Origin: Elusimicrobiota bacterium
Lineage (GTDB): Bacteria > Elusimicrobiota > Elusimicrobia > UBA1565
Assembly (NCBI GenBank): GCA_003450735.1
Contig: DMEZ01000023.1
Coordinates: 1-41,100 of the forward strand
Direction: 5' to 3'
DNA length: 41,100 nt
Below are positions 31,474 through 39,928 of the stretch, in pieces. The position numbers and the translations under genes were made by a program. Each line of letters starts with the position of its first letter. Positions within the stretch are counted from its first letter, which is position 1. Under the pieces are notes generated by a model, which ran no database searches, was not told the DNA's origin, and saw nothing but the letters and a program-made list of their open reading frames with translations.

Positions 31474-31480
31474 CCAGACG

Positions 31481-32245
31481 ATGCCCCAGCGCAAGGCCGT
31501 GCGCAAGCCGTTCTCCTCTCGCACGGGCCTTCCGGCGTTCGCGCGGGCCGTTAACGCGCCACAGGCCGCCGGAAGGCCCGCCGTCGTCCTCGTCCGCCCC
31601 CGCAACCCCAACCACATCGGCGCGGCCGCCCGCCTGCTCGCCAACTTCGGCTTGGGCGACCTCCGCGTCGTCGCCCCGCACCCCCCGGTCTGGGAGGAGG
31701 CCCTCCGCGCCGCCGTCGGCGCCGAGAGCCTGCTCAAGAAGGCCCGCCTCTACGGGACCCTCGCCGAGGCCCTCGCCGACCGCTCGAGCGTCTACGCCAC
31801 GAGCTGCCTCAAGGGCCGCCGCCCCGGCCTGCCCGTTGTGCCCCTGCCCGGCCTGCGCCTGGGTCCCAGGCCCGCGCTCGTCTTCGGCCCCGAGAAGACC
31901 GGCCTCAGCGCCGAGGACCTCGAGCACTGCTCCGCCCTGGTCTTCATCCCGACCCAGGCCGCCTGCCCCTCCATGAACCTCGCCGCCGCCCTCGCCGTCG
32001 TGTGCTACGAGCTCGGAGGACGCCGCAAGCCCGCCGCCGCCGCCAAGGAAGAGCTCGTCCCGGGAGAGCTGCGGGAGCGCCTCATCGAAGCGGCCGAACG
32101 AGCGATGTCGAAGGTCGGCTACAAGAAGGACTTCACGTCCCAGCAGAGGAAGAGCTGGATGCGGCGCCTGCTCGGACGCCGCGGCCTCACGCCCGAAGAA
32201 GCCGGCTTCCTGTTCGGGTTCGCCCGCCTCGCCGCTAGGCCTTAG
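31481..32245 (+). CDS. trmJ: tRNA (cytidine/uridine-32-2'-O)-methyltransferase TrmJ
   Basis: The 254-residue protein is a SPOUT methyltransferase of the TrmJ type. It has AVVLVRPRNPNHIGAAARLLANFGL, then ALVFGPEKTGLSAEDLEHCSALVFIPT, then SMNLAAALAVVCYEL. A C-terminal helical extension distinguishes TrmJ from the shorter TrmL at 28589. It methylates the ribose of base 32 in tRNA anticodon loops. The start at 31481 is preferred because TATAAT lies 7 bases upstream; the frame extends 17 codons further but into that promoter. Its last 11 bp overlap the convergent dxs gene. Confidence 0.9.
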   Translation: MPQRKAVRKPFSSRTGLPAFARAVNAPQAAGRPAVVLVRPRNPNHIGAAARLLANFGLGDLRVVAPHPPVWEEALRAAVGAESLLKKARLYGTLAEALADRSSVYATSCLKGRRPGLPVVPLPGLRLGPRPALVFGPEKTGLSAEDLEHCSALVFIPTQAACPSMNLAAALAVVCYELGGRRKPAAAAKEELVPGELRERLIEAAERAMSKVGYKKDFTSQQRKSWMRRLLGRRGLTPEEAGFLFGFARLAARP

Positions 32246-34118
32246 ACGGAGCCTTCACGCCCATCCACGAGGCCGCCTGCTCGGCCAGCTTCTCCGGCGT
32301 CAGGCCGTAGAGCTCACGGAGCACCGGCAGGGTCCCATGCGTGGGGAAGGCGTCGGGCAGGCCGATGCGCAGCACCTCGGGCTTCGTCCTCAAGGGCAGG
32401 TCGCAGAGCGCCTCCAGGACGGCCGAGCCGAAGCCGCCCGGCAGCACGTGGTCTTCGACCGTGACGAGCCGCGGGGCGCGGCTCAAGGCCTCGGTCAGCA
32501 GGTCGAGGTCCAAGGGCTTGACGAAGCGCATGTTCAGCACGCCGGCCGAGATCCCCCGGGCCTCGAGCAGTTCCGCCGCCTTGAGCGCCGGGTGCACGCA
32601 GTTGCCGATGGCCGCGAAGGTCAGGTCGCGCCCCTCGCGCAGGCGCACCCCCTTGCCCACGCGCAGCACCTCCGGGACCGGGTCCATCGGGACGCCCACC
32701 CCCGCGCCGCGCGGGTAGCGGATGGAGGAGGGGCCGCTCAGGGTGAGGGCCGTCTTGAGCATGTGCTGGAGCTCGTTCTCGTCGGCCGGCGCCATGACCG
32801 TCATGTTCGGCAGGGTGCGCAGGAAGGCGAAGTCGAAGATGCCGTGGTGCGTGGGCCCGTCCTCGCCCACCAGGCCGCCCCGGTCCATGCAGAAGACCAC
32901 CGGCAGCTTCTGCAGGCAGACGTCGTGCTCGATCTGGTCGTAGCCGCGCTGGAGGAAGGTCGAGTAGATGGCGACCACCGGCTTCATGCCGCCGCAGGCC
33001 AGCCCCGCCGCGAAGGTGACCGCGTGCTCCTCCGCGAGACCCACGTCGTAGAAGCGCTTCGGGAAGCGGTCATGGAAGAGGTCGGTGCCCGTCCCCTCGG
33101 GCATCGCGGCCGTGATGGCCGCGATCCGCGAGTCTTCCTCGGCCAGGCCGACCAGGGCCTTCCCGAACACCGCCGTGTAGGTCGCAGGGGCGGGCTTGGG
33201 CGGGGCCATGCGGCCCGTCTCCACGTCGAACTTGCCGGGCCCGTGCCACATCGTGGGGTCCACCTCGGCGTGGGGGTAGCCCTTGCCCTTCTGCGTCACG
33301 CAATGCAGGAGGACGGGCTGGTTGAGCTCCTTGAGGTGCCGGAGGACCCTCACGAGCTGGATCACGTCGTGGCCGTCGATGGGGCCGAAGTACGAGAAGC
33401 CCATCTCCTCGAAGAGCATGCCGGGGAAGAGCAGCACGCGCGCGCGCTTGGCGATGCGCAGGACGACCGAGCCCCAGAACTGGAAGCGCGCGAGGAACCT
33501 CTTGATGGACGTCTCCGCGTCCCGGACGGCCCCGAGGGTCAGCAGGCGGGTCAAGAACGAGCCCACCGCCCCCACCCGGCGCGAGATGAACATCTGGTTG
33601 TCGTTGAGCACGACGATGAGCCCGCTCTGCAGCATCCCCGCGTTCTGGAGCCCCTCGTAGGCCTCGCCGCCGGTCAGGGAGCCGTCGGCCACGATGGCAA
33701 CCACCTTGTGGCCCCCGGCCTGCGCGTCCCGGGCGGCCGCGAGGCCCAGGGCGGCCGAGATGGCCGTGGAGGCGTGCCCGGCCCCGAAGGCGTCGTGCTC
33801 GGACTCGTCGCGGCGGGTGAAGCCGGAGAGGCCCTTGTGCTGGCGGATGGTGCCGAAGCGCTCCTGGCGACCGGTCAGCAGCTTGTGGGCATAGGTCTGA
33901 TGGCTCGTGTCGAAGACGAACTTGTCGGTAGGCGAGTCGAAGACGTAGTGCAGGGCGACGATGAGCTCCGTCGCCCCGAGGCTCGAGCTCAGGTGGCCCC
34001 CGTTCTTCGAGATCGTCTCGAGGATGCGCTCGCGGATCTCCGCGCACAGCTGGGGGAGCCGCTCGGGGCTCAGCTTCTTGAGGTCCTGCGGGCAGCGGAT
34101 CTTGGATAGGAGTTCCAT
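32235..34118 (-). CDS. dxs: 1-deoxy-D-xylulose-5-phosphate synthase
   Basis: The 627-residue thiamine-diphosphate enzyme condenses pyruvate and glyceraldehyde-3-phosphate, the first step of the MEP pathway. It shows GGHLSSSLGATELIVALHYVF, DTSHQTYAHKLLTGR, the ThDP-binding region VADGSLTGGEAYEGLQNAG with its NDN, and the transketolase pyrimidine-domain segment GLAEEHAVTFAAGLA. The start at 34118 overlaps the prenyl synthase stop as ATGA. It is the last gene of the hopanoid operon, which links precursor supply to the final products. The usual GDG reads ADG here, a small departure. Confidence 0.96.
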   Translation of the reverse strand: MELLSKIRCPQDLKKLSPERLPQLCAEIRERILETISKNGGHLSSSLGATELIVALHYVFDSPTDKFVFDTSHQTYAHKLLTGRQERFGTIRQHKGLSGFTRRDESEHDAFGAGHASTAISAALGLAAARDAQAGGHKVVAIVADGSLTGGEAYEGLQNAGMLQSGLIVVLNDNQMFISRRVGAVGSFLTRLLTLGAVRDAETSIKRFLARFQFWGSVVLRIAKRARVLLFPGMLFEEMGFSYFGPIDGHDVIQLVRVLRHLKELNQPVLLHCVTQKGKGYPHAEVDPTMWHGPGKFDVETGRMAPPKPAPATYTAVFGKALVGLAEEDSRIAAITAAMPEGTGTDLFHDRFPKRFYDVGLAEEHAVTFAAGLACGGMKPVVAIYSTFLQRGYDQIEHDVCLQKLPVVFCMDRGGLVGEDGPTHHGIFDFAFLRTLPNMTVMAPADENELQHMLKTALTLSGPSSIRYPRGAGVGVPMDPVPEVLRVGKGVRLREGRDLTFAAIGNCVHPALKAAELLEARGISAGVLNMRFVKPLDLDLLTEALSRAPRLVTVEDHVLPGGFGSAVLEALCDLPLRTKPEVLRIGLPDAFPTHGTLPVLRELYGLTPEKLAEQAASWMGVKAPSKA

Positions 34119-35065
34119 CAGTGGTCCCTCGTGACGATGAAGTCGGCCAGGTCGCGCAAAGGATCGGCGACGTCCCCGAAGAGCTCGAGGCTGGCCTTGG
34201 CTTCGGCGGAGAGCTCGCGCGCCATCCGGCGGGAGCGCTCGATGCCGAAAAGGCGCGGATAGGTCAGCTTCAGGTTGTCCGCGTCCGAGCCCCGCTTGCC
34301 GAGCTTCTTCTTGTCCCCGACGATGTCGAGCACGTCGTCGGCGATCTGGAAGGCCAGACCCACGGCCCGGCCGTACTTGCGCAGGGCGCGCTGGCGGGCG
34401 GGGGAGGCCTTCGCGAGCAGGGCGCCGGCCTCGAGGCTGGCCGTGATGAGCGCGGCCGTTTTGTGGACATGGATGTAGCGCAGGAGGGCGCGGGCCGCGC
34501 CGGCCTTCGAGCCCCTGAGCGAGGCGTCGGTCCAGCCTTCGGCCGAGAGGTCCGCCGCCTGGCCCCCGACCATGCCCCGCGCGCCCGCGCCGGCCGACAC
34601 GGCCCGCACGAGCAGGGCGGCCGCGCGGCCCTCGAGCCGCAGGGCGGCCGCGTTCTCGGCGGTGAGCTCGAAGGCCCAGGTCAGCAGGCCGTCCCCGGCC
34701 AGGATGGCCATCCCCTCGCCGAACACCTTGTGGCTGGTGGGCCGCCCGCGGCGCAGGTCGTCGTCGTCCATGGCGGGCAGGTCGTCGTGGATGAGCGAGT
34801 AGGTGTGGATCATCTCGAGCGCGCACGCCGCCTTGAGCACCCGGCGCGGCGGCACGCCGCAGCACTCCGCCGCGGCCATCACGAGCGCGGGGCGCAGGCG
34901 CTTGCCGCCGGCCATCAGGGAGTAGCCCATGGCTTTGCGCAGGAGGGCGGGGGCCGGGGCGAGGAAGGGGATGGGGGCGGGCCCGGAGGCCTTCAGGAGG
35001 CGTTCGAGCTCGCGCTCGACCCAGGCCGAGCGTTGGGACAGGAAGCGTTCAAGCCGGTCGATCAT
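34118..35065 (-). CDS. ispA: Polyprenyl (farnesyl/geranylgeranyl) diphosphate synthase
   Basis: The 315-residue all-helical protein has the first aspartate-rich motif DDLPAMDDDDLRRGRPTSH and the second motif FQIADDVLDIVGD. GGKRLRPALV near the N-terminus binds diphosphate. It elongates IPP onto allylic diphosphates. Its place in an operon with squalene-hopene cyclase suggests a farnesyl diphosphate product, though chain length cannot be read with certainty. The start overlaps the hpnG-like gene by 17 bp. Confidence 0.93.
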   Translation of the reverse strand: MIDRLERFLSQRSAWVERELERLLKASGPAPIPFLAPAPALLRKAMGYSLMAGGKRLRPALVMAAAECCGVPPRRVLKAACALEMIHTYSLIHDDLPAMDDDDLRRGRPTSHKVFGEGMAILAGDGLLTWAFELTAENAAALRLEGRAAALLVRAVSAGAGARGMVGGQAADLSAEGWTDASLRGSKAGAARALLRYIHVHKTAALITASLEAGALLAKASPARQRALRKYGRAVGLAFQIADDVLDIVGDKKKLGKRGSDADNLKLTYPRLFGIERSRRMARELSAEAKASLELFGDVADPLRDLADFIVTRDH

Positions 35066-35687
35066 CGGACACCTCGCTGAGCCAGGATCGAAGGAATCGG
35101 CCGAGACGGCGCATCGCGGGCCCCTGCCTCAGGGAGAGGCCCAGCAGGAGCGGGAGGCTGCGCCAGTGCCTCAGGGCGTAGGCCGCCAGGGAGCCTTCGG
35201 GCGCGTCCTCGAGCATGCGGTCCTCCGCGTCGTCGAGGATGACCCGGGCCGCCGCGAAAGGCACGCCTCGCGCGCGGGCCCAGGCCCGCGCCGTCTCGCT
35301 CTCCATGTCCACGGCCAGCGGCCGGCCCTCGGAGGCTCCGAGCCGGAGCTTGTCCTCCGGGCCGGCGACGACGCGCTCGGACGAGAGCACGGCGCCCAAG
35401 CGCAGCCGCGCTCCGCACGCGGCGGCCGCGCGTTCCGCGGAGGAGGCCCAGCCGGGCGGGGCGTCCCGGAGGTCGAGGACCAGGTCGCCCCGGCGCAGGT
35501 CCGGCTGGAGCGCGCCCGCGAAACCGGCCGTGAGGACGGCGGCGGGCCGTTCGCCGTTGAGGGAGCGGAAGGCCGCCGCCGCTCTCTCCGGGCCGACGCC
35601 CGTCTCGAAGAGCCGCACGCCCGGGCCCTCGAGCGCTGAGCGCAGGGGCTTCGACTCCCAGCGCGTCGCGGCGGCGACGAGGATCAA
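35049..35687 (-). CDS. hpnG: HpnG-like nucleoside phosphorylase-family protein
   Basis: The 212-residue protein belongs to the phosphorylase/nucleosidase superfamily. It has AVLTAGFAGALQPDLRRGDLVL for the phosphate or ribose region and the conserved segment AVDMESETARAWA. In hopanoid clusters this family (HpnG) removes adenine from adenosylhopane to give ribosylhopane. The start is inferred as TTG at 35687, overlapping the hpnA stop as TTGA, because the fold begins there (LILVAAATRWES). The gene lies in the hopanoid operon between hpnA and the prenyl synthase. Confidence 0.8.
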   Translation of the reverse strand: MILVAAATRWESKPLRSALEGPGVRLFETGVGPERAAAAFRSLNGERPAAVLTAGFAGALQPDLRRGDLVLDLRDAPPGWASSAERAAAACGARLRLGAVLSSERVVAGPEDKLRLGASEGRPLAVDMESETARAWARARGVPFAAARVILDDAEDRMLEDAPEGSLAAYALRHWRSLPLLLGLSLRQGPAMRRLGRFLRSWLSEVSDDRPA

Positions 35688-36730
35688 GCGGCTTCGCCTC
35701 CCAGGGCGGGGGCCTTGCGCAGGGCCGGCGGGGCGGGGGCGTAGCCGTTCGAGACGAACCAGCTGACCGCATCCTCGAAAGCGGCTCTCGCCGAGGTCTG
35801 GGGCAGTCCCAGCTCGTTGACGGCCTTGCTCGAATCGTAGAACATGCGGTAGCGGGCCATGCGGACGGCGTCGAGCGGCGCCATCGGCTCGCGCCCCGTG
35901 AGCTTCGCCCGGGTCGTGTCCAGCAGGGCGAAGGCGTAGGCGAGGGAGTAGGGGGTCTTGAAGCGGGGGGAGGGAAGGCCGCTCACCTGGGCCAGCAGGT
36001 CGAGCCCCTGCTTGAGGGTCAGGTTCTGCCCGCCCAGGATGTAGCGCTCGCCGATCCGGCCCCGCTGGGCGGCCAGCCAGAACCCCTCGGCCACGTCGCG
36101 GACGTGCACGAGGTTCAGGCCGGTGTCGATGTAGGAGGGCATGCGGCTGTTGAGGAAATCCACGATGATGCGCCCGGTCGGGGTCGGCTTGGCGTCGAAG
36201 GGGCCGATGGGGGCGGTCGGGCTCACGATGACCACCGGCGCCCCGGTCCGCGCGAGGTCCAGGACGGCCTTCTCGGAGAGCCATTTCGACTTCTTGTAGG
36301 CTCCGACGATGTCGTCGGGGCTCTCGTAGAAGCAGCCCTCGGTGGAGGGGGCCAGGACGTCCTCCTTCGGGGGCCGGATGGCCGCGACGCTCGAGCAGTG
36401 CACGATGCGCTCCGCCCCGGCGGCCTGGGCTTCCTCGACCACGTTGACCGTCCCGTGGACGTTGGAGGCGATCATGCTCTTGGGATCGGGCACCCAGATG
36501 CGATAGTCGGCCGCCGCGTGGAACACGTAGCGCGCGCCCTTGCAGCCCGCCTTCAGGCTCTGCCGGTCCAGGAGGTCGCCCTCCACGAGCTCGACCGGGA
36601 GGCCCACGAGGTTGCGCAGGTTCGACTCCTTGCGCACGAGGGCCCGGACGGTGAGCTTCTTCTGCAGGAGCGTCCTCACGACGTTCGCCCCCACGAAGCC
36701 GGTGCCGCCCGTGACGAAAGCGATGTCCAT
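35684..36730 (-). CDS. hpnA: Hopanoid-associated NAD-dependent sugar epimerase HpnA
   Basis: The 348-residue short-chain dehydrogenase-type protein has the NAD-binding GGTGFVG (residues 8-14) and the active-site YKKSK motif (VGAYKKSKWLSEKAV). It also has VSPTAPIGPFDAKPTPTG, characteristic of the HpnA subgroup. HpnA-type proteins accompany hopanoid side-chain genes, though their exact reaction is unsettled. ATG 36730 overlaps the hpnH stop as ATGA; the longer open frame upstream is opposite hpnH. Confidence 0.9.
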   Translation of the reverse strand: MDIAFVTGGTGFVGANVVRTLLQKKLTVRALVRKESNLRNLVGLPVELVEGDLLDRQSLKAGCKGARYVFHAAADYRIWVPDPKSMIASNVHGTVNVVEEAQAAGAERIVHCSSVAAIRPPKEDVLAPSTEGCFYESPDDIVGAYKKSKWLSEKAVLDLARTGAPVVIVSPTAPIGPFDAKPTPTGRIIVDFLNSRMPSYIDTGLNLVHVRDVAEGFWLAAQRGRIGERYILGGQNLTLKQGLDLLAQVSGLPSPRFKTPYSLAYAFALLDTTRAKLTGREPMAPLDAVRMARYRMFYDSSKAVNELGLPQTSARAAFEDAVSWFVSNGYAPAPPALRKAPALGGEAA

Positions 36731-37752
36731 CAGGAGCCTCCTCCCATCATGCCGCGGAGCATCTCGAGGAACCTGGCCGGGGAGGAGAAGACCTCCTTCA
36801 CGATGGTCGGCTCGAAGCCGACGTGCGTCATGCAGTGAAGGCACTTGGGGTTGCCGGACTTCGGGCCGAAGCGGCTCCAATCCGTGGTCTCGAGCAGTTC
36901 CTGGTAGCTCTTCGCGAGGCCGGCGTCGTCGAGCAGGTAGCACGGCTTCTGCCAGCCCAGCACGCTGCGCAAGGGGTTGCCCCAGGGCGTGCAGTCATAA
37001 TCGCGCTTCCCTTCCAGGAAATCCATGTAGAACGGGCTGTGGTTGAACACCCAGCCCTTCGCGCGCCAGCCCAGGAGCGCCCGGCGGAACCACTCCTGCG
37101 TCTTCTCCCGCGTGAGGAACTCGACCTGGCCTGAAGCCTTTTCGTAGGCGTAGCCGGGCGCGATGTTCATGCCGTCGACTCCGAGCGCCGTCACCTCGTC
37201 GAAGAACGCGCGGAACTCCGCGGGCTCGACGCCCATGAAGAGCGTCGTGTTGGTCATGACGTGGAAGCCCTTCGCCTTGGCCGCCCGGATGGCCGCGACG
37301 GCCGTCTTCCAGGTGCCGGGCCGCCCGACCACGCGGTCGTGGACGACTTCCGGCCCGTCGAGGTGGACGTTCAGGATCAGCTGGGCGGAGGGCTGGAAGC
37401 GCGGCAGTTCCTTCTCCAGCAGGAGGGCGTTGGTGCAGAGGATCACGAAGCGTCCCCGCTCCATGAGCCCTTCGACGATGCGAGCGATGTCCGGATGCAC
37501 CAGCGGCTCGCCGCCCGCGACCGAGACGATGGGGGCGCCGCACTCCTCGGCGGCCTCCCAGCACTCCTCCGGGGTCATCCGCTTGCGCAAAGTCTCGGGC
37601 GGATACTGGATCTTGCCGCAGCCGGCGCACTGGAGGTTGCAGGCGAAGAGGGGCTCGAGCATGAGGACGAGGGGGTAGCGCTCGACGCCCCGGAGCTTCT
37701 GCTTCAGGATGTAACGGAAGACGGCCAGCTGCATCCTCAGGGGGACGGCCAT
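36730..37752 (-). CDS. hpnH: HpnH radical SAM adenosylhopane synthase
   Basis: The 340-residue radical SAM protein has the cluster motif CNLQCAGC (Cys38, Cys42, Cys45), a SAM-binding SVAGGEPLVHPD and a C-terminal SPASM-free region with CLHCMTHVGFEPT. HpnH adds a 5'-deoxyadenosyl group to diploptene, the first step of extended hopanoid side chains. It starts 3 bp after the squalene-hopene cyclase stop. With HpnG it would give C35 hopanoids. Confidence 0.95.
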   Translation of the reverse strand: MAVPLRMQLAVFRYILKQKLRGVERYPLVLMLEPLFACNLQCAGCGKIQYPPETLRKRMTPEECWEAAEECGAPIVSVAGGEPLVHPDIARIVEGLMERGRFVILCTNALLLEKELPRFQPSAQLILNVHLDGPEVVHDRVVGRPGTWKTAVAAIRAAKAKGFHVMTNTTLFMGVEPAEFRAFFDEVTALGVDGMNIAPGYAYEKASGQVEFLTREKTQEWFRRALLGWRAKGWVFNHSPFYMDFLEGKRDYDCTPWGNPLRSVLGWQKPCYLLDDAGLAKSYQELLETTDWSRFGPKSGNPKCLHCMTHVGFEPTIVKEVFSSPARFLEMLRGMMGGGS

Positions 37753-37755
37753 GGG

Positions 37756-39798
37756 CTAGAGGTGGATGGCCGCCTGCTTGAGGTCGCGCAGGCCCGCGCA
37801 GTACGAGCCCAGCGCGATGAGGGGGAAGTAGTCGCGGTAGAGCGTGTATTCCAGGTAGTACACCTTCGGGAAGCCCGTCCCCGTGTATTCCGTCTCGTCC
37901 CAGGTGCCGTCCGAGCGCTGGGTCGAGAGCAGGTGCTCGACGCCGCGCTCGACCGCCTCGGAGTCGATGCGCCCGGCGGCCATGAGGGCCATGACCGCCC
38001 ACGCCGTCTGCGCCGGCGTGGCGGGGCCCCGGCCCTTGAGGGACGGGTCGGCGTAGGTCGCGCAGGTCTCGCCCCAGCCGCCGCTGGGCAGCTGGACTTG
38101 CTCGAGCCAGTCGGCGGCCTTCTGCACGCTCGGCGAGCGCATGTCGAAGCCGATGGCGGAGAGCCCGCGCAGCACCTGCCACGTCCCGTAGATGTAGTTG
38201 ACGCACCAGCGGCCGTACCAGGAGCCGTCGGCCTCCTGCTCGCGCAGGAGGAAGTCGACGGCGGAGTGCACGGCGGGATAGGACGCGTCGTAGCCGACGT
38301 AGCCGAGCAGCTCGAGCACCCGGCCGGTGATGTCGGCCGTCGGGGGGTCGATGACGGCGTTGTGGTCGGCGAAGGGGATCTGCGTGAAGACGTACTTCGT
38401 GTTGTCCTTGTCGAAAGCCGCCCAGCCCCCGTCGCGCGACTGCATGGAGATCAGCCAGTGCAGGCCGCGCAGGCAGGCCTTCTCGCGGGACAGGGCGTCG
38501 TGCTCGCCGAGGTCCACGTGCCGAAGGGCCAGCATGACCATGGCCGTGTCGTCGATGTCGGGGTAGAAGGCGTTGTTGAACTCGAAAGCCCAGCCCCCGA
38601 TGGGGCCCTCGGGGTTCATGACCCGCCAGTCGCCCGGGCGGCGGATCTCCTTCTCCAGCAGCCAGCGCGCCGACGAGACGAGCGCCGGGTGCCGGCGGTC
38701 CAAGCCCGATTCGGCCAGGGCGATGACGGCGATGGCCGTGTCCCAGACGGGGGAGACGCAGGGCTGGATCTCGAGGCTGTCCCCGCGGTCGAGCTCGAGC
38801 TCGAAGAGGTGGTCGATCTGCCGCTTCAGGCGCGGATCGGTCTCGGGATAGCCCAGGCACTTCATCGCCATGATGGTGTTGGCGATGCCGGGGTAGATGG
38901 CCCCCAGGCCGTCGGAGTCCTGCAGGCGCTCGAGGATCCAATCCTCGGCCAGGCGCAGGGCCCACTGCCGGATCCAATGCCCGCCCCGCCCTTCCATCTG
39001 CTTGAACAGGCCGTCCCAGAGCAGGAAGAAGTTCGTCCATGAAACGAAGCCGTGCGGGGGCATGACCTCGCCGAGGGGGATGTAGCGGCGGGAGTCGGGG
39101 AAGAGCTCATCGAGCCGGGCGTGCGGGGGGCAGTCCAGCTTGGGGCGCTCCGACCAGATGATGGAGAGCGGCACGACGATGGCGCGCGTCCAGGACGACA
39201 TCTGGTAGATGTTGAAGTAGAACCAGTTCGGGAACAGCAGGATCTCCGGCGGGATGGCCGGCACGCCGCGCCAGTCGTAGAGGCCCCAGACGGCCATGTA
39301 GAACTTGGAGTAGGTGTTGACGCGATGGATGCCGCCGAGCTGGAAGATGCGCGAGCGCGCCCGCCGGAGGCTGGGGTCCTCGGGGGAGTAGCCCGCGAAC
39401 TTGAGGGCCCAGTAGGCCTTGACCGTGGCGGAGATCTCGGAAGGGCCGTTCCGGTAGATGGACCAGCCGCCGTCGGGGTTCTGATGGTCGAGGATGAACT
39501 TCGCGTAGCGGCGCACCTTGGGGGAGTTCCCCCGCCCGAGGAAGTTCAGCAGCATGATCGTGTCGGAATCGCAGGTGGTGTCCGAAAGGAGTTCGGCGCA
39601 CCAGTAGCCGTCCTCGGCGTTCTGGCGCCGGAGGAGGGCGTCCTGGGCCTTGCGGACGGCGTCCTCCAGGGCGGAGGGGAGCTCGTGGTCCGGGCCGTCC
39701 TCGGCCGAGGGACGCAGCTTCTCGGCCCATTCGCGCGGTTTGCGGTACATCGGCCGTCCGAAGGGCCCCAGCCAGTCTGCGAGCATGCGTTTGACCAT
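37756..39798 (-). CDS. shc: Squalene-hopene cyclase
   Basis: The 680-residue class II terpene cyclase has the protonating motif DIDDTA (Asp414-Asp417) and several QW repeats (for example HQNPDGGWSIY, MQSRDGGWAAFDK, LPSGGWGE and QRSDGTWDE). It converts squalene to hopene and hopanol at the membrane. ATG 39798 is preceded by AGGAG at an 11-base spacing. The frame extends much further upstream but that part lies opposite the oxidoreductase gene. It heads a six-gene operon. Squalene synthase genes (hpnC-E) are not in this window. Confidence 0.96.
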   Translation of the reverse strand: MVKRMLADWLGPFGRPMYRKPREWAEKLRPSAEDGPDHELPSALEDAVRKAQDALLRRQNAEDGYWCAELLSDTTCDSDTIMLLNFLGRGNSPKVRRYAKFILDHQNPDGGWSIYRNGPSEISATVKAYWALKFAGYSPEDPSLRRARSRIFQLGGIHRVNTYSKFYMAVWGLYDWRGVPAIPPEILLFPNWFYFNIYQMSSWTRAIVVPLSIIWSERPKLDCPPHARLDELFPDSRRYIPLGEVMPPHGFVSWTNFFLLWDGLFKQMEGRGGHWIRQWALRLAEDWILERLQDSDGLGAIYPGIANTIMAMKCLGYPETDPRLKRQIDHLFELELDRGDSLEIQPCVSPVWDTAIAVIALAESGLDRRHPALVSSARWLLEKEIRRPGDWRVMNPEGPIGGWAFEFNNAFYPDIDDTAMVMLALRHVDLGEHDALSREKACLRGLHWLISMQSRDGGWAAFDKDNTKYVFTQIPFADHNAVIDPPTADITGRVLELLGYVGYDASYPAVHSAVDFLLREQEADGSWYGRWCVNYIYGTWQVLRGLSAIGFDMRSPSVQKAADWLEQVQLPSGGWGETCATYADPSLKGRGPATPAQTAWAVMALMAAGRIDSEAVERGVEHLLSTQRSDGTWDETEYTGTGFPKVYYLEYTLYRDYFPLIALGSYCAGLRDLKQAAIHL

Positions 39799-39821
39799 GC
39801 GCTGCAATTCTCCTTTCGCAT

Positions 39822-39862
39822 GGCCCCTCGGCGTTTGCTTCCTACAGGAAAGCCGAGGGGCC
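39822..39862 (-). promoter_or_regulatory. 5'-terminal hairpin in the hopanoid operon leader
   Basis: GGCCCCTCGGC (39822-39832) and GCCGAGGGGCC (39852-39862) form a perfect 11-bp stem, and TTCC/GGAA inside it adds an inner stem. On the minus strand it starts about 3 bases after the predicted transcription start and ends 23 bases before the ATG. A hairpin at the extreme 5' end can shield mRNA from 5'-dependent decay, as in ompA. It could also bind a regulator. It does not cover the ribosome-binding site. Confidence 0.65.
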
Positions 39863-39871
39863 AGGGCGGCG

Positions 39872-39877
39872 ATTATA
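39872..39877 (-). promoter_or_regulatory. Extended -10 promoter of the hopanoid operon
   Basis: On the minus strand TATAAT is preceded by TGC, giving an extended -10 (TGCTATAAT). No good -35 is seen, which extended -10 promoters can do without. The predicted start is near 39865, giving a leader of about 67 bases. Confidence 0.6.
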
Positions 39878-39892
39878 GCAAACTTGTCCTGG

Positions 39893-39920
39893 TTGACGGG
39901 GAGCGCTTGAAAGGTATCTA
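39893..39920 (+). promoter_or_regulatory. Promoter of the oxidoreductase gene
   Basis: TTGACG (39893-39898) and TATCTA (39915-39920) are separated by 16 bp; TCTAAT at 39917 is an alternative -10 with 18 bp. The ATG at 39929 is only 8 bases beyond, again implying a leaderless or nearly leaderless mRNA. Confidence 0.6.
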
Positions 39921-39928
39921 ATGGGACC

